Positions 15,404 to 24,337 of a stretch of DNA of 50,163 nt are shown here, one piece after another. A model generated the notes under the pieces. It made no database searches. It was not told the origin of the DNA and saw nothing but the letters and a program-made list of their open reading frames with translations. How positions within the stretch are numbered: the first letter of the stretch is position 1; each line of letters starts with the position of its first letter. The DNA comes from Sphingomonas pruni NBRC 15498 (GTDB taxonomy: Bacteria; Pseudomonadota; Alphaproteobacteria; Sphingomonadales; Sphingomonadaceae), in the NCBI RefSeq assembly GCF_001598455.1, contig NZ_BCYZ01000031.1, positions 1-50,163 on the forward strand, written 5' to 3'. The position numbers and the translations under genes are program-made.

Positions 15404-17238
15404 GCCGCTGCCCGTGTCGCGTGAAGCAGGACCGCGGTCAGCGCCGCTGGCGTGATTCCCCGGATGCGCCCCGCCGCGGCCAGCGTTGCCGGGCGCGCGG
15501 CGGTCAGCCGCTCGACCATCTCATTGGACAGTCCGGGGATGGCCGTGAAATCGAGATCGGGCCGCAGAGCGATGCGCTCGCTGGCGCGCAGTTCGGACAC
15601 TTCCGCCTCCTGCCGCTCGACATAGGGCGCATAGCGCGCATCCTCGATCGCTTCGTCGACCACCGGCGTAGGGTCGGCCGCGAGGGTGGGGGAGACGTGC
15701 GCCAGCTCGACGCCAGGAAAGCGCAGCCATTCGCCCGCCGATCGCCGCGCGCCGTCTTGCGCGACCTGCGCGCCGCGCGCCGCCAGCGCACTCGCCGTTA
15801 TCGGCTCGGCGAGGTGCGCGTCGATCGCCGAGCGTTCGACCTGGCGCGCACGGACATGGCGCAGCCGCTCCTCGCCAAGCAGGCCGGCCGCTTCGGCAGC
15901 CGCGCTCAAGCGAGTCTCTGCATTGTCTGCGCGTAGCCGCAAGCGGAACTCGGCGCGCGCGGTGAGCATGCGATAGGGCTCGGTCACGCCCTGCAGGACA
16001 AGGTCGTCGATCATCACGCCGAGATAGGATTGCGCACGGTCGGGGACGAAGTCCGCCAGCCCCAGTGCCGCCGCCGCGGCATTGGCGCCCGCGACCAGGC
16101 CTTGCGCCGCCGCTTCCTCATAGCCCGTGGTGCCGTTGATCTGCCCCGCGCAGAACAGGCCGGGCAGGGCGCCGACCGCCAACCGATGATCGAGCGCGCG
16201 CGGGTCGATATGATCATATTCGACCGCATAGCCGAACGCAGTGATCCGGGTCCGCTCGAGCCCCGGGATCGAAGCGATCAGCGCCTGCTGCACGTCGGCC
16301 GGCAACGACGTCGAGATGCCGTTAGGATAGACGGTGGGATCGTCCAGGCCTTCGGGCTCCAGGAAAACCTGATGTCCGTCGCGATCTCCGAAGCGGTGAA
16401 CCTTGTCCTCGATCGACGGGCAGTAGCGCGGCCCCACGCCCTCGATATCGCCCGAAAAGAGCGGCGAGCGGTCGAGCCCGGCACGGATGGTCGCGTGCGT
16501 TTCCTCGGTCGTCCGGGTGATCGCGCACCACAATTGGGGGAGGGGGCGGCCGCGCGACAGCGCCGACATCATCCAGCTATCCGCCTCCGACGGTTGAACT
16601 TCGGTGCGCGCCCAGTCGATCGTCCGCCCGTCCAGGCGCGGTGGAGTGCCCGTCTTGAGCCGCGTCATCGGCAGACCGAGATCGCGCAATTGCTCAGCCA
16701 TCACCGTGGCAGCGCGCTCGCCCAGCCTTCCGCCCGCGTCGCGCTCGTCGCCGCGGAACATCTTCGCACCCAGGAACGTACCGGTCGCGAGGACGACTGC
16801 CGGTGCCGCCATATGCGTGCCGTCCGCCACCTCGATACCGGCGACCCGTCCACCATCAATCACCAATGCCGTCGCTTCGTTCGCGACCACTTGCACATTG
16901 TCGTAGCGCGAGAGCAGGTTCCGCACGGCGGCGCCAAAGCGGCGTCGGTCGGCTTGAATGCGCGGCCCCCGCACGGCAGCGCCCTTCGAGCGATTGAGCA
17001 TACGGTAATGGATCGCACCGGCATCGGCGGCGCGCGCGATGATCCCATCACAGGCGTCGACCTCGCGGACCAGATGGCCTTTGCCGAGTCCGCCGATACT
17101 GGGGTTGCAGGACATCGTTCCGATATTGCCCGCATCGAACGTCACCAGCGCGACCGACGCGCCACGGCGCGCAGCCGCCGCTGCGGCCTCGACACCGGCA
17201 TGGCCGCCGCCGATCACGATGACATCGAAGCTGTTCAT
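15400..17238 (-). CDS. mnmG: tRNA uridine-5-carboxymethylaminomethyl modification enzyme MnmG
   Basis: This 612-residue FAD enzyme acts with MnmE to add the carboxymethylaminomethyl group to wobble U34 of several tRNAs. The N terminus MNSFDVIVIGGGHAG gives the FAD-binding GxGxxG-type loop. The signature CNPSIGG, the KTGTPPRLDG segment and the C-terminal helical MnmE/tRNA-binding region (IPGLSNEMVERLTAARP) are present. The ATG at 17238 is chosen because upstream in-frame codons run through a parS palindrome and into mnmE. No clear ribosome site is visible, since that space is occupied by parS. Confidence 0.96.
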   Translation of the reverse strand: MNSFDVIVIGGGHAGVEAAAAAARRGASVALVTFDAGNIGTMSCNPSIGGLGKGHLVREVDACDGIIARAADAGAIHYRMLNRSKGAAVRGPRIQADRRRFGAAVRNLLSRYDNVQVVANEATALVIDGGRVAGIEVADGTHMAAPAVVLATGTFLGAKMFRGDERDAGGRLGERAATVMAEQLRDLGLPMTRLKTGTPPRLDGRTIDWARTEVQPSEADSWMMSALSRGRPLPQLWCAITRTTEETHATIRAGLDRSPLFSGDIEGVGPRYCPSIEDKVHRFGDRDGHQVFLEPEGLDDPTVYPNGISTSLPADVQQALIASIPGLERTRITAFGYAVEYDHIDPRALDHRLAVGALPGLFCAGQINGTTGYEEAAAQGLVAGANAAAAALGLADFVPDRAQSYLGVMIDDLVLQGVTEPYRMLTARAEFRLRLRADNAETRLSAAAEAAGLLGEERLRHVRARQVERSAIDAHLAEPITASALAARGAQVAQDGARRSAGEWLRFPGVELAHVSPTLAADPTPVVDEAIEDARYAPYVERQEAEVSELRASERIALRPDLDFTAIPGLSNEMVERLTAARPATLAAAGRIRGITPAALTAVLLHATRAAA

Positions 17239-17258
17239 GGCGGCGCGATTAGCAGGGA

Positions 17259-17274
17259 TGTTCCACGTGGAACA
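17259..17274. promoter_or_regulatory. parS site 2 (mnmE-mnmG gap)
   Basis: A second perfect TGTTCCACGTGGAACA palindrome, identical to the one at 14850, occupies most of the 37-bp gap between the mnmE stop and the mnmG start. Two identical sites 2.4 kb apart and about 7-9 kb from the predicted origin fit an alphaproteobacterial ParB-loading centromere. Confidence 0.95.
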
Positions 17275-17275
17275 C

Positions 17276-18556
17276 TCACTTTCCGATGCAGAACCTCGAG
17301 AACAAGGCATCGAGCATCGCCTCGATGCCAACATCGCCGGTAATCCGCGCCAGGGCTACATTGGCGCGGCGCAATGCGTCAGCGACAACGAGCTCGTCAG
17401 TCGCATCCATGTCACCAAGCGCCTCGAGCGCTTCGCGGCAATGCGCCCGCTGCCGCCGGTTGAGCGCCATATCGGTGGCGCCAGGAATCAGCGTCGAGGA
17501 CTTGGCGACCAATAGCTCCCACAATTGCTCGATCCCGGCTCCTGTTTCGGCCGATACTGCGAGCGCGGCCCCCTCGGGCACAGCGTCCCGACCGGCGATA
17601 TCGGCGCGCGCATGAATCCACAGCATCCGATCCTCCGGCGGAGGATTGTCTCCCAACCAGAGCACCAGATCGGCGCCGGCGATCGCTTGCCCAGCGCGAT
17701 CGATACCTATCGCCTCGATCGCGTCGCCGGCCGAGTCGCGCAGCCCCGCCGTATCGGTCAGCACGAAGGGCATGCCCGCGCGCGATATGGGGACCTCGAT
17801 CCGGTCGCGCGTAGTGCCTGCGATCGGCGAGACGATCGCTGCATCGCGACGCGCAAGGGCGTTGAGCAAGGTAGACTTGCCACTATTGGGCGGACCGGCC
17901 AGCACGACACGGATGCCGTCGCGCAGGCGATCCACCGCAGGAGCAGCGAGCGCCACTTCGATCTCGGACGCTATCGTACAGGCATCGCTCCGAATGCCGT
18001 CGAGCAGCACTGGGTCGACATCGGCCTCGTCCGAAAAATCGAGCGATGCTTCGAGCCGCGCCGCCAGTCCGAGCAACGCGGCACGCCATTGGGCGATCCG
18101 TCGGGACAGCGTGCCGTCAGCCATGGCCAGCGCCGCACGCCGCTGCAACTCGGTCTCCGCGGATAGCAGGTCGCCAAGCCCCTCCGCCTCGGCAAGATCT
18201 ATGCGGCCATTGGTCAGCGCGCGCCGAGTGAACTCGCCCGGCTCGGCGCGCCGCAAACCTGGCTGCCGGGCCAGCGCCGCCTCGACCGCGGCAACCACCG
18301 CTCGGCCGCCATGGACGTGCAGTTCGACCAGATCCTCGCCCGTGGCGGTGTTGGGGGCGGGGAAGACCAGTACCAGCGCGCTATCAAGATGATCCCCATT
18401 CGCCGGGTCGAGCAACGTCCGCAACCTTGCTTCACGTGGAAAAGGCAGGTCGCCGGCCAGCGCGCGCGCCGCGTCGAACGCCTGAAGTCCGCTGATGCGA
18501 ATGACGGCGATCGCCGCCGGCGGCAGGCCGGACGAGGGGGCAAAGATCGTGCTCAT
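17276..18556 (-). CDS. mnmE: tRNA modification GTPase MnmE
   Basis: This 426-residue GTPase partners MnmG in wobble-U34 modification. It has the N-terminal folate-binding domain (IFAPSSG, AVIRISG), the helical domain, and an inserted G domain with P-loop GPPNSGKS, G2 TRD and G3 DTAGLRDS. The C-terminal motif is CIGK with C423 at the last four residues, the catalytic cysteine of the family. A degenerate parS-like sequence falls inside the gene at 18428-18443. The gene heads the mnmE-mnmG-rsmG-parA-parB run. Confidence 0.96.
   Translation of the reverse strand: MSTIFAPSSGLPPAAIAVIRISGLQAFDAARALAGDLPFPREARLRTLLDPANGDHLDSALVLVFPAPNTATGEDLVELHVHGGRAVVAAVEAALARQPGLRRAEPGEFTRRALTNGRIDLAEAEGLGDLLSAETELQRRAALAMADGTLSRRIAQWRAALLGLAARLEASLDFSDEADVDPVLLDGIRSDACTIASEIEVALAAPAVDRLRDGIRVVLAGPPNSGKSTLLNALARRDAAIVSPIAGTTRDRIEVPISRAGMPFVLTDTAGLRDSAGDAIEAIGIDRAGQAIAGADLVLWLGDNPPPEDRMLWIHARADIAGRDAVPEGAALAVSAETGAGIEQLWELLVAKSSTLIPGATDMALNRRQRAHCREALEALGDMDATDELVVADALRRANVALARITGDVGIEAMLDALFSRFCIGK
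18428..18443. promoter_or_regulatory. Degenerate parS-like site in mnmE
   Basis: TGCTTCACGTGGAAAA keeps the CACGTG core and differs from TGTTTCACGTGGAACA at two positions (3 and 15). It is in the mnmE coding region 1.15 kb from parS site 2. It may be a weak ParB site or chance. Confidence 0.4.
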
Positions 18557-18582
18557 GGCAGTGTCACAGTAGCAAGCGGCAA

Positions 18583-18813
18583 TTACTCGCTCTTGCCGCC
18601 CTCGAACATCTTGCGCCAGAATTGCATCCCAGCGTCGCCCATCGGCATCCAGCTCTTCATCATGGTCTCGAGCAGTTCGGGCTTGACCATATTGCCGTCC
18701 ATCGCCCCCATCAGCGCCTCGACATATTTATCGTGAATCGGCGTCAGATCGGGCAGGCCGATCGCGCGGCGTGCCTCTTCGGGGGTGCAATCCACCTCGA
18801 CATTGATCTTCAT
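18583..18813 (-). CDS. DUF6489 family protein
   Basis: This 76-residue protein matches the small DUF6489 family of sphingomonads and relatives, of unknown function. It starts MKINVEVDCTPEEARR and includes LPDLTPIHDKYVEAL and the aromatic WMPMGDAGMQFWRKMF segment. It has no signal peptide or membrane segment and looks like a small helical cytosolic protein. It lies just upstream of mnmE on the same strand (26 bp) and may share its transcript. The similarity of its C-terminal helix to phasin-type proteins is only suggestive. Confidence 0.8.
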   Translation of the reverse strand: MKINVEVDCTPEEARRAIGLPDLTPIHDKYVEALMGAMDGNMVKPELLETMMKSWMPMGDAGMQFWRKMFEGGKSE

Positions 18814-18917
18814 CGCCGAAACTCCGCTTGAGCGCGCCGGTCGCGCTGCTACCTAGTTGAACGACCTGTATGCGCGCGACGGACCATCAACCGCAACCGC
18901 CCCATTCGGAGAGAGCC

Positions 18918-19619
18918 ATGACCGCGACGATCAAGATCGAGACGCTCGAAAAGGACGCCAGCTTAGACGCCTATGTCGCCGAGCCGGCCGGTGGCAAGGC
19001 GACCGCCGCGATCATCGTCATCCAGGAGATATTCGGCGTGAACGCCGGCATCCGCCGCAAATGCGATCAGCTGGCCGAGGCCGGCTATCTGGCGATCGCG
19101 CCAGATCTGTTCTGGCGGCTTGAGCCGGGCATCGTGCTCGACCCCGATATCCCCGACCAGTTCAAGGCCGCGCTCGACTATATGGGCAAGTTCAACCAGG
19201 ATCAGGGCATTCGCGACATAGAGGCGACGATCCATGCCGCGCGAAATCGTGTCGGGGGCGGGAAGGTCGGAGCGGTCGGTTACTGCCTGGGGGGCCGGCT
19301 GGCCTATATGACCGCCGCGCGCACCGATGTGGACGCTACGGTCGGCTATTACGCAGTCGGGATCGACGGTCTGCTGCGCGAGAAGCATGCCATCGCGCGC
19401 CCGCTGATGCTCCACATCGCCGGCGCCGATGGCTTCGTCAGCCCCGAGGTGCAAAAGGCGATGCATGAGGGGTTGGACGATCATCCCAAAGTCACTCTGC
19501 ACGACTATCCCGGCGTCGACCACGGCTTCGCCACCGAATTCGGCAACCGCCGGAGGGACGAGGCGGCCAATCAGGCTGACGCGCGGACGATGACATTCTT
19601 TGCCAATAATTTGAAGTAA
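18918..19619 (+). CDS. Dienelactone hydrolase family protein
   Basis: This 233-residue alpha/beta hydrolase has a complete Cys-Asp-His triad: C123 in GYCLGG, D171 in AGADGF, H202 in VDHGF. These are the same positions as in the classical Pseudomonas carboxymethylenebutenolidase. The family hydrolyses dienelactone in chloroaromatic breakdown, but many chromosomal members have unknown housekeeping substrates. With no catabolic neighbours here, the substrate is open. The ATG at 18918 follows a GGAGAGA ribosome site; an upstream in-frame start at 18870 is less likely. It stands alone on the plus strand. Confidence 0.9.
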   Translation: MTATIKIETLEKDASLDAYVAEPAGGKATAAIIVIQEIFGVNAGIRRKCDQLAEAGYLAIAPDLFWRLEPGIVLDPDIPDQFKAALDYMGKFNQDQGIRDIEATIHAARNRVGGGKVGAVGYCLGGRLAYMTAARTDVDATVGYYAVGIDGLLREKHAIARPLMLHIAGADGFVSPEVQKAMHEGLDDHPKVTLHDYPGVDHGFATEFGNRRRDEAANQADARTMTFFANNLK

Positions 19620-19625
19620 TTATCG

Positions 19626-20276
19626 TTATATTTTAAGTAGCTGTGGTAACTTAAGTTCGACCCCCAGCGCCGGCAGCACGCCTAGGCGCTGGTCGGTCAG
19701 GCCGTCATAGATCATCGAACAGGCGACCCATAGGATCACCACCAGCCCGACATAGGCAATCCAGCGATGGCGATCGATGATCCGCGCGATGAAGTTGGCG
19801 GCCAGCCCCATCAGCGCGACAGAGAAGATCAGCCCGAAGATCAGGATGGCGGGGTGATCGCGCGCCGCGCCGGCGACACCCAGCACATTGTCCAAACTCA
19901 TGCTGACATCGGCGAGTGCAACCGCGACGACCGCGCCGCCGAAGGTCTTGGCCTTTTTGCCGTCCTTGCCGTCCTGCGAGGCGCTATGCCGCAATTCGCG
20001 CCATAATTTCCACGCGACCCACAGGAGCAACAATCCGCCCGCAGCAAGAACGCCAATGAAATGAATCATATAGGTCGCTATCAACGCGAACCCGATACGC
20101 AGCACCAGCGCCGCGACCGTCCCGGCGATGATGACCTTGCGCTGCTGTTCCTTGGGCAGGCCGGCGGCGAGCGAGCCTACCACCACCGCATTGTCGCCCG
20201 CCAAGGCGAGGTCGATCACCACCACTTCGCCCAGGACGGCGAGCGATTGGGCGGAAAAGAGAGCGGCGATGTCCAT
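19626..20276 (-). CDS. TerC family integral membrane protein (1)
   Basis: This 216-residue membrane protein belongs to the TerC/YjbE family, whose members are linked to manganese efflux or metal homeostasis in other bacteria. The conserved acidic motifs are DLALAGDNAVVVG near residue 25 and DVSMSLDNVLGVAG near 120. These sit in the first and a later of about six or seven transmembrane helices, separated by a charged Lys-rich loop (QDGKDGKKAK). A paralogue lies directly upstream. No substrate can be assigned from sequence. Confidence 0.88.
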   Translation of the reverse strand: MDIAALFSAQSLAVLGEVVVIDLALAGDNAVVVGSLAAGLPKEQQRKVIIAGTVAALVLRIGFALIATYMIHFIGVLAAGGLLLLWVAWKLWRELRHSASQDGKDGKKAKTFGGAVVAVALADVSMSLDNVLGVAGAARDHPAILIFGLIFSVALMGLAANFIARIIDRHRWIAYVGLVVILWVACSMIYDGLTDQRLGVLPALGVELKLPQLLKI

Positions 20277-20329
20277 GCGCGGACTCTACAAGCCCGCCAG
20301 GGCATGGGTTGTTCCCTGAGGGTTCGAAC

Positions 20330-20983
20330 TCAGATCCAGCCGAACAGTCGCCCCAACCCGATAGCCGGATCGACGATGCCTTCATGGATCATGGAACCCG
20401 CGACATAGAGGATCACTACCAGTCCCAGATAGGCGATCCAGTGATAGCGCTCGATCAGCCGCGCGATATAATTGGCAGCGATCGCCATCAGCGTGACCGA
20501 CAGTGCCAGCCCGAAGAGCAGCACCGTCGGATGGTCGCGCGCCGCACCGGCTACCGCGAGCACATTATCGAGGCTCATCGACAGATCGGCGAGCGCGACC
20601 TGGAACGCCGCCTTGGCGAAGCTCTTTGGCGCGCGGGCGGGGGTGGCTGCGTTCGCCGCGACAGCCTTGTCATGGTGCCGTGCGTGCTGAAGCTCGCGGA
20701 ACAACTTCCACGCCACCCATAGCAACAGCACGCCGCCGGCGAACAGCAGCCCGACCACATGGAGCAATTGCGTCGCGACGAAGGCGAAGATGACCAGGCA
20801 GAGCAACGCGACGCCGACGCCGATCGACAGGACCCGCTTGCGATCCTTCTCAGGCAGGCCGGCCGCGAGAGTCCCGAGCACGACGACATTGTCGCCCGCC
20901 AGCATCAGGTCGATCATGATGACCTGGCCGAGCGCGGCGAGCCCCGCGGCAGTGAAGACGTCGGAAATGTCGATGATCGGCAT
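20330..20983 (-). CDS. TerC family integral membrane protein (2)
   Basis: This 217-residue paralogue of the downstream gene shows the same arrangement: DLMLAGDNVVVLG near residue 25, DLSMSLDNVLAVAG near 130, and about seven hydrophobic helices. The cytoplasmic loop here is His/Ala rich (HARHHDKAVAANAATPA), a possible metal-interacting stretch. The 53-bp gap to the second gene suggests one transcript. The tandem pair probably arose by duplication and may form a heteromer. Confidence 0.88.
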   Translation of the reverse strand: MPIIDISDVFTAAGLAALGQVIMIDLMLAGDNVVVLGTLAAGLPEKDRKRVLSIGVGVALLCLVIFAFVATQLLHVVGLLFAGGVLLLWVAWKLFRELQHARHHDKAVAANAATPARAPKSFAKAAFQVALADLSMSLDNVLAVAGAARDHPTVLLFGLALSVTLMAIAANYIARLIERYHWIAYLGLVVILYVAGSMIHEGIVDPAIGLGRLFGWI

Positions 20984-21020
20984 GGGGATGGGGTAGCAGC
21001 GAGAGGCAGGGGCGCAAATG

Positions 21021-21050
21021 AAAACGGCGCGGGGTTGGCCGCGCCGTTTT
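21021..21050. terminator. Symmetric terminator hairpin between rho and the TerC pair
   Basis: AAAACGGCGCG (21021-21031) pairs perfectly with CGCGCCGTTTT (21040-21050) over 11 bp with an 8-nt loop. Because both arms carry the A/T run, it could act in either direction. On the minus strand it is positioned to end the hemE-hemJ-rho transcript before the TerC genes. Confidence 0.75.
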
Positions 21051-21065
21051 CTCGGGTTCGGGTTG

Positions 21066-21159
21066 CGGCGCGAAGTGAATTCGCGCCGTCGGTCGGACCT
21101 ACGGTCAGCCGGCCGACCAGGAGCGAGTCCGGGGATTAGCGAGCGCTAATCCCGGTCGC

Positions 21160-21160
<1 letters not shown>
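21066..21160. repeat. Modular hairpin element, copy B
   Basis: Hairpin 1 (21066-21088) is identical to that at 7422-7444: CGGCGCGAA and TTCGCGCCG around gtgaa. The next bases (tcggtc) also match. The middle module is rewritten but still palindromic (GGTCGG...CCGACC). The last stem has an inner GGGATTAGC/GCTAATCCC with outer GAGCGA/TCGCTC. It abuts the rho stop codon, so it again lies at the 3' end of a gene. Confidence 0.75.
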
Positions 21161-22416
<1,256 letters not shown>

Positions 22417-22567
22417 TTCGGGTGTAATCCGGGTGTCTTGGGGGAGATTTTTCGAGCTTCTGTCGGCGAGGACCGCGACGATGCTGGAGGAAGGAGGAGA
22501 GCGAGCGTCCCGAAGGGCACCGCTCTTCTCCACGATCTATGGAGCGGATTCCCTCAAGTCAAGGCGA
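22417..22567 (-). promoter_or_regulatory. rho leader with likely promoter
   Basis: On the minus strand a -35 TTGACT (22557-22562) and a weaker -10 TAGATC (22534-22539) are separated by 17 bp, about 120 nt before the rho ATG. The long leader is consistent with autoregulation of Rho by termination in its own leader, as known in E. coli. I see no leader peptide that I can support. Confidence 0.45.
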
Positions 22568-23008
22568 TCAGAACGGTTTCACCACTACCAGGATCACGAT
22601 CAGCGCTACAAACAGGGCAGGAAGTTCGTTGATCAGGCGGAGCTGCTTCGAGGTCAATGTCGCCTTGCCGCCGGCGAGCTTCTTGGCATAGCCGGTCATC
22701 CAGCCGTGATAGCCGCTCATCACGATCACCAGCAGCAGCTTGGCGTGGAGCCAGCCCTCGTTCCAATGCTGACCGACGGTCGCGATGGTCAGCCCGAACA
22801 CCCACACCAGGATCATCGACGGAGTCATGATTATCTTGCGCAGCTTCGTCTCGCGAACGACCCATTTCGCCGCCTCGGGCGTGCCGAGCGAGTCCTGGTG
22901 ATGGACCAGATAGCGCGGCAGCATGAACAGCCCGGCCATCCAGAAGATCACGAAAATGACGTGCGCCGCCTTGAGCCACAGATAGATCGAGGCGAGGAAT
23001 TCCATCAT
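22568..23008 (-). CDS. hemJ: Protoporphyrinogen oxidase HemJ
   Basis: This 146-residue membrane protein fits HemJ, which oxidises protoporphyrinogen IX late in heme synthesis in many alphaproteobacteria. It has four hydrophobic helices, with the conserved HVIFVIFWMAGLFMLPRY region (heme-ligand His in helix 1) and later RLINELPAL. It overlaps the hemE stop by a few bases and shares the pathway with it. Two adjacent ATGs (23008, 23005) are possible starts. The family is close to CopD-like membrane proteins, but the gene neighbourhood decides for HemJ. Confidence 0.92.
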   Translation of the reverse strand: MMEFLASIYLWLKAAHVIFVIFWMAGLFMLPRYLVHHQDSLGTPEAAKWVVRETKLRKIIMTPSMILVWVFGLTIATVGQHWNEGWLHAKLLLVIVMSGYHGWMTGYAKKLAGGKATLTSKQLRLINELPALFVALIVILVVVKPF

Positions 23009-24048
23009 CGGTTCCTTACGAAGTCCAGAAGCTGCTCGACATGCGCGATCGGCGTGTCGGGCAGGATGCCATGGCCCAGGTTGAAGATATGCGGGCGGTC
23101 GGCGAATGCCGCAAGGATGCCGCGTGCGGCCGATGTCATGGCGTCACCGCCGGTGATCAGCGCGAGCGGATCGAGATTGCCCTGCACCGGCAACCCCTGC
23201 GGCAACACGTAATTCGCCCAGACCGGATCGACCGTCTCGTCCAGTCCGATCGCGTCGGCCCGGGTCTCGCGCGCATAAGCAGCGAGCTTCGCGCCCGCGC
23301 CCTTGGGAAAGCCGATCACCGGCGTATCCGGATGACGCTCGGCCAGCGCCGCGACGATGCGCGCGGTCGGGGCGATCACCCAGCGCTCGAATTCGCTCGG
23401 CGCCAGGCTGCCCGCCCAGCTGTCGAACAATTGCACCGCCTCGGCACCCGCTTCGATCTGCTTCGACAGATAGTCGATCGTCAGCGTCTCGATCGCGCTG
23501 ACGATCGCCTGGAATGCCTGGGGATCGCGATAGGCCAGCCGCCGCGTCTCGCCCTGGTCGCGGCTGCCTTGTCCGGCGACCATATAGGTGGCGACCGTCC
23601 ATGGGCTGCCGGCGAACCCCAGCATCGTCGTTTCGGCGGATAACTGCGCGACCACGCGGCGCACCGTCTCGTATACCGGCTCCAGCCGCTCCGGCACCGC
23701 CTGAAGCGCGCTGAGCGCGGTATCGACCAGCCCGGGTGCCAGGCGCGGTCCTTCGCCTTGTTCGAACCACAGACGCTGTCCCAGCGCCCAGGGCACCATC
23801 AAGATGTCGGAGAACAGGATCGCCCCGTCCATCCCGAAGCGCCGCACCGGCTGCAGCGTGATCTCGCACGCCGCCTCGCTATCGGTGGCGAGATCGAGGA
23901 ATCCGCCCTTCTTTTCGCGAAGGTCGCGATATTCGGGCAGATACCGACCCGCCTGGCGCATCAGCCAGATGGGAGGCACGTCCTGGCGCTCGCCGCGCAA
24001 CGTCGCGAGTAGGGGTTTTTCCGGAATCTGAGCCGTCCCAAGAATCAT
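23005..24048 (-). CDS. hemE: Uroporphyrinogen decarboxylase
   Basis: This 347-residue enzyme decarboxylates uroporphyrinogen III to coproporphyrinogen III. Signatures are the N-terminal PPIWLMRQAGRYLPEYR with the substrate-binding Arg pair, the FSDILMVPWALG segment with the catalytic Asp, and the GFAGSPWTVATYM motif. Its start codon is next to the candidate replication origin, the same position that hemE holds beside oriC in Caulobacter and Rickettsia. It reads away from the origin and is coupled to hemJ by overlap. Confidence 0.97.
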   Translation of the reverse strand: MILGTAQIPEKPLLATLRGERQDVPPIWLMRQAGRYLPEYRDLREKKGGFLDLATDSEAACEITLQPVRRFGMDGAILFSDILMVPWALGQRLWFEQGEGPRLAPGLVDTALSALQAVPERLEPVYETVRRVVAQLSAETTMLGFAGSPWTVATYMVAGQGSRDQGETRRLAYRDPQAFQAIVSAIETLTIDYLSKQIEAGAEAVQLFDSWAGSLAPSEFERWVIAPTARIVAALAERHPDTPVIGFPKGAGAKLAAYARETRADAIGLDETVDPVWANYVLPQGLPVQGNLDPLALITGGDAMTSAARGILAAFADRPHIFNLGHGILPDTPIAHVEQLLDFVRNR

Positions 24049-24337
24049 ATAGGAAGATAGATAAGAAGGTTGTTGTAGTTGTTGGCCGGTGAATGCCGGG
24101 GCTTATGCGTTCATCCCGCAAATGCCAACAGCTTGACCGCAGCGGAGTCACGCAAGCGCGCCGATTCCCGTTGGCTCATCCCCGTAATCCACAGCTTGTG
24201 CGGGGAAATGTTGCCTGTCGATGACGTTGTGGATGAGTGACCCATTTTTCCACGGCCGGGCATCGCTTGGCCGCCGGGGCGAGTTGCGCTAGCGGTTTTA
24301 CCGATGTTGCCCACAGGCTTTTCAGCGCGCCGGTAAA
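24049..24337. other. Candidate chromosomal replication origin (oriC)
   Basis: This 289-bp gap separates divergent hemE and the PPPase-type kinase gene, the same pair that borders oriC in Caulobacter. DnaA-box-like 9-mers are TAATCCACA (24185-24193), TGTGGATGA (24228-24236, opposite strand), TTGCCCACA (24307-24315) and a weaker TTTTCCACG (24246-24254). The hemE end is unusually AT-rich (24049-24085), a possible unwinding element. Genes on both sides read away from it. There are no perfect TTATCCACA boxes and no clear CtrA sites. Confidence 0.8.

Noticed and set aside
15408..15426. Possible fourth parS near the end of mnmG (GTGTCGCGTGAAGCA)
   Set aside because: The central CACGTG is lost and symmetry is poor, so it is not a credible ParB site.
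20318..20335. GGTTCGAACTC, resembling a tRNA T-loop
   Set aside because: No acceptor stem, anticodon stem or CCA end could be built around it; it lies at the end of a TerC gene.
24111..24314. 67-codon minus-strand frame inside the candidate origin
   Set aside because: Low-complexity composition, no family resemblance, and it runs over the DnaA-box cluster.
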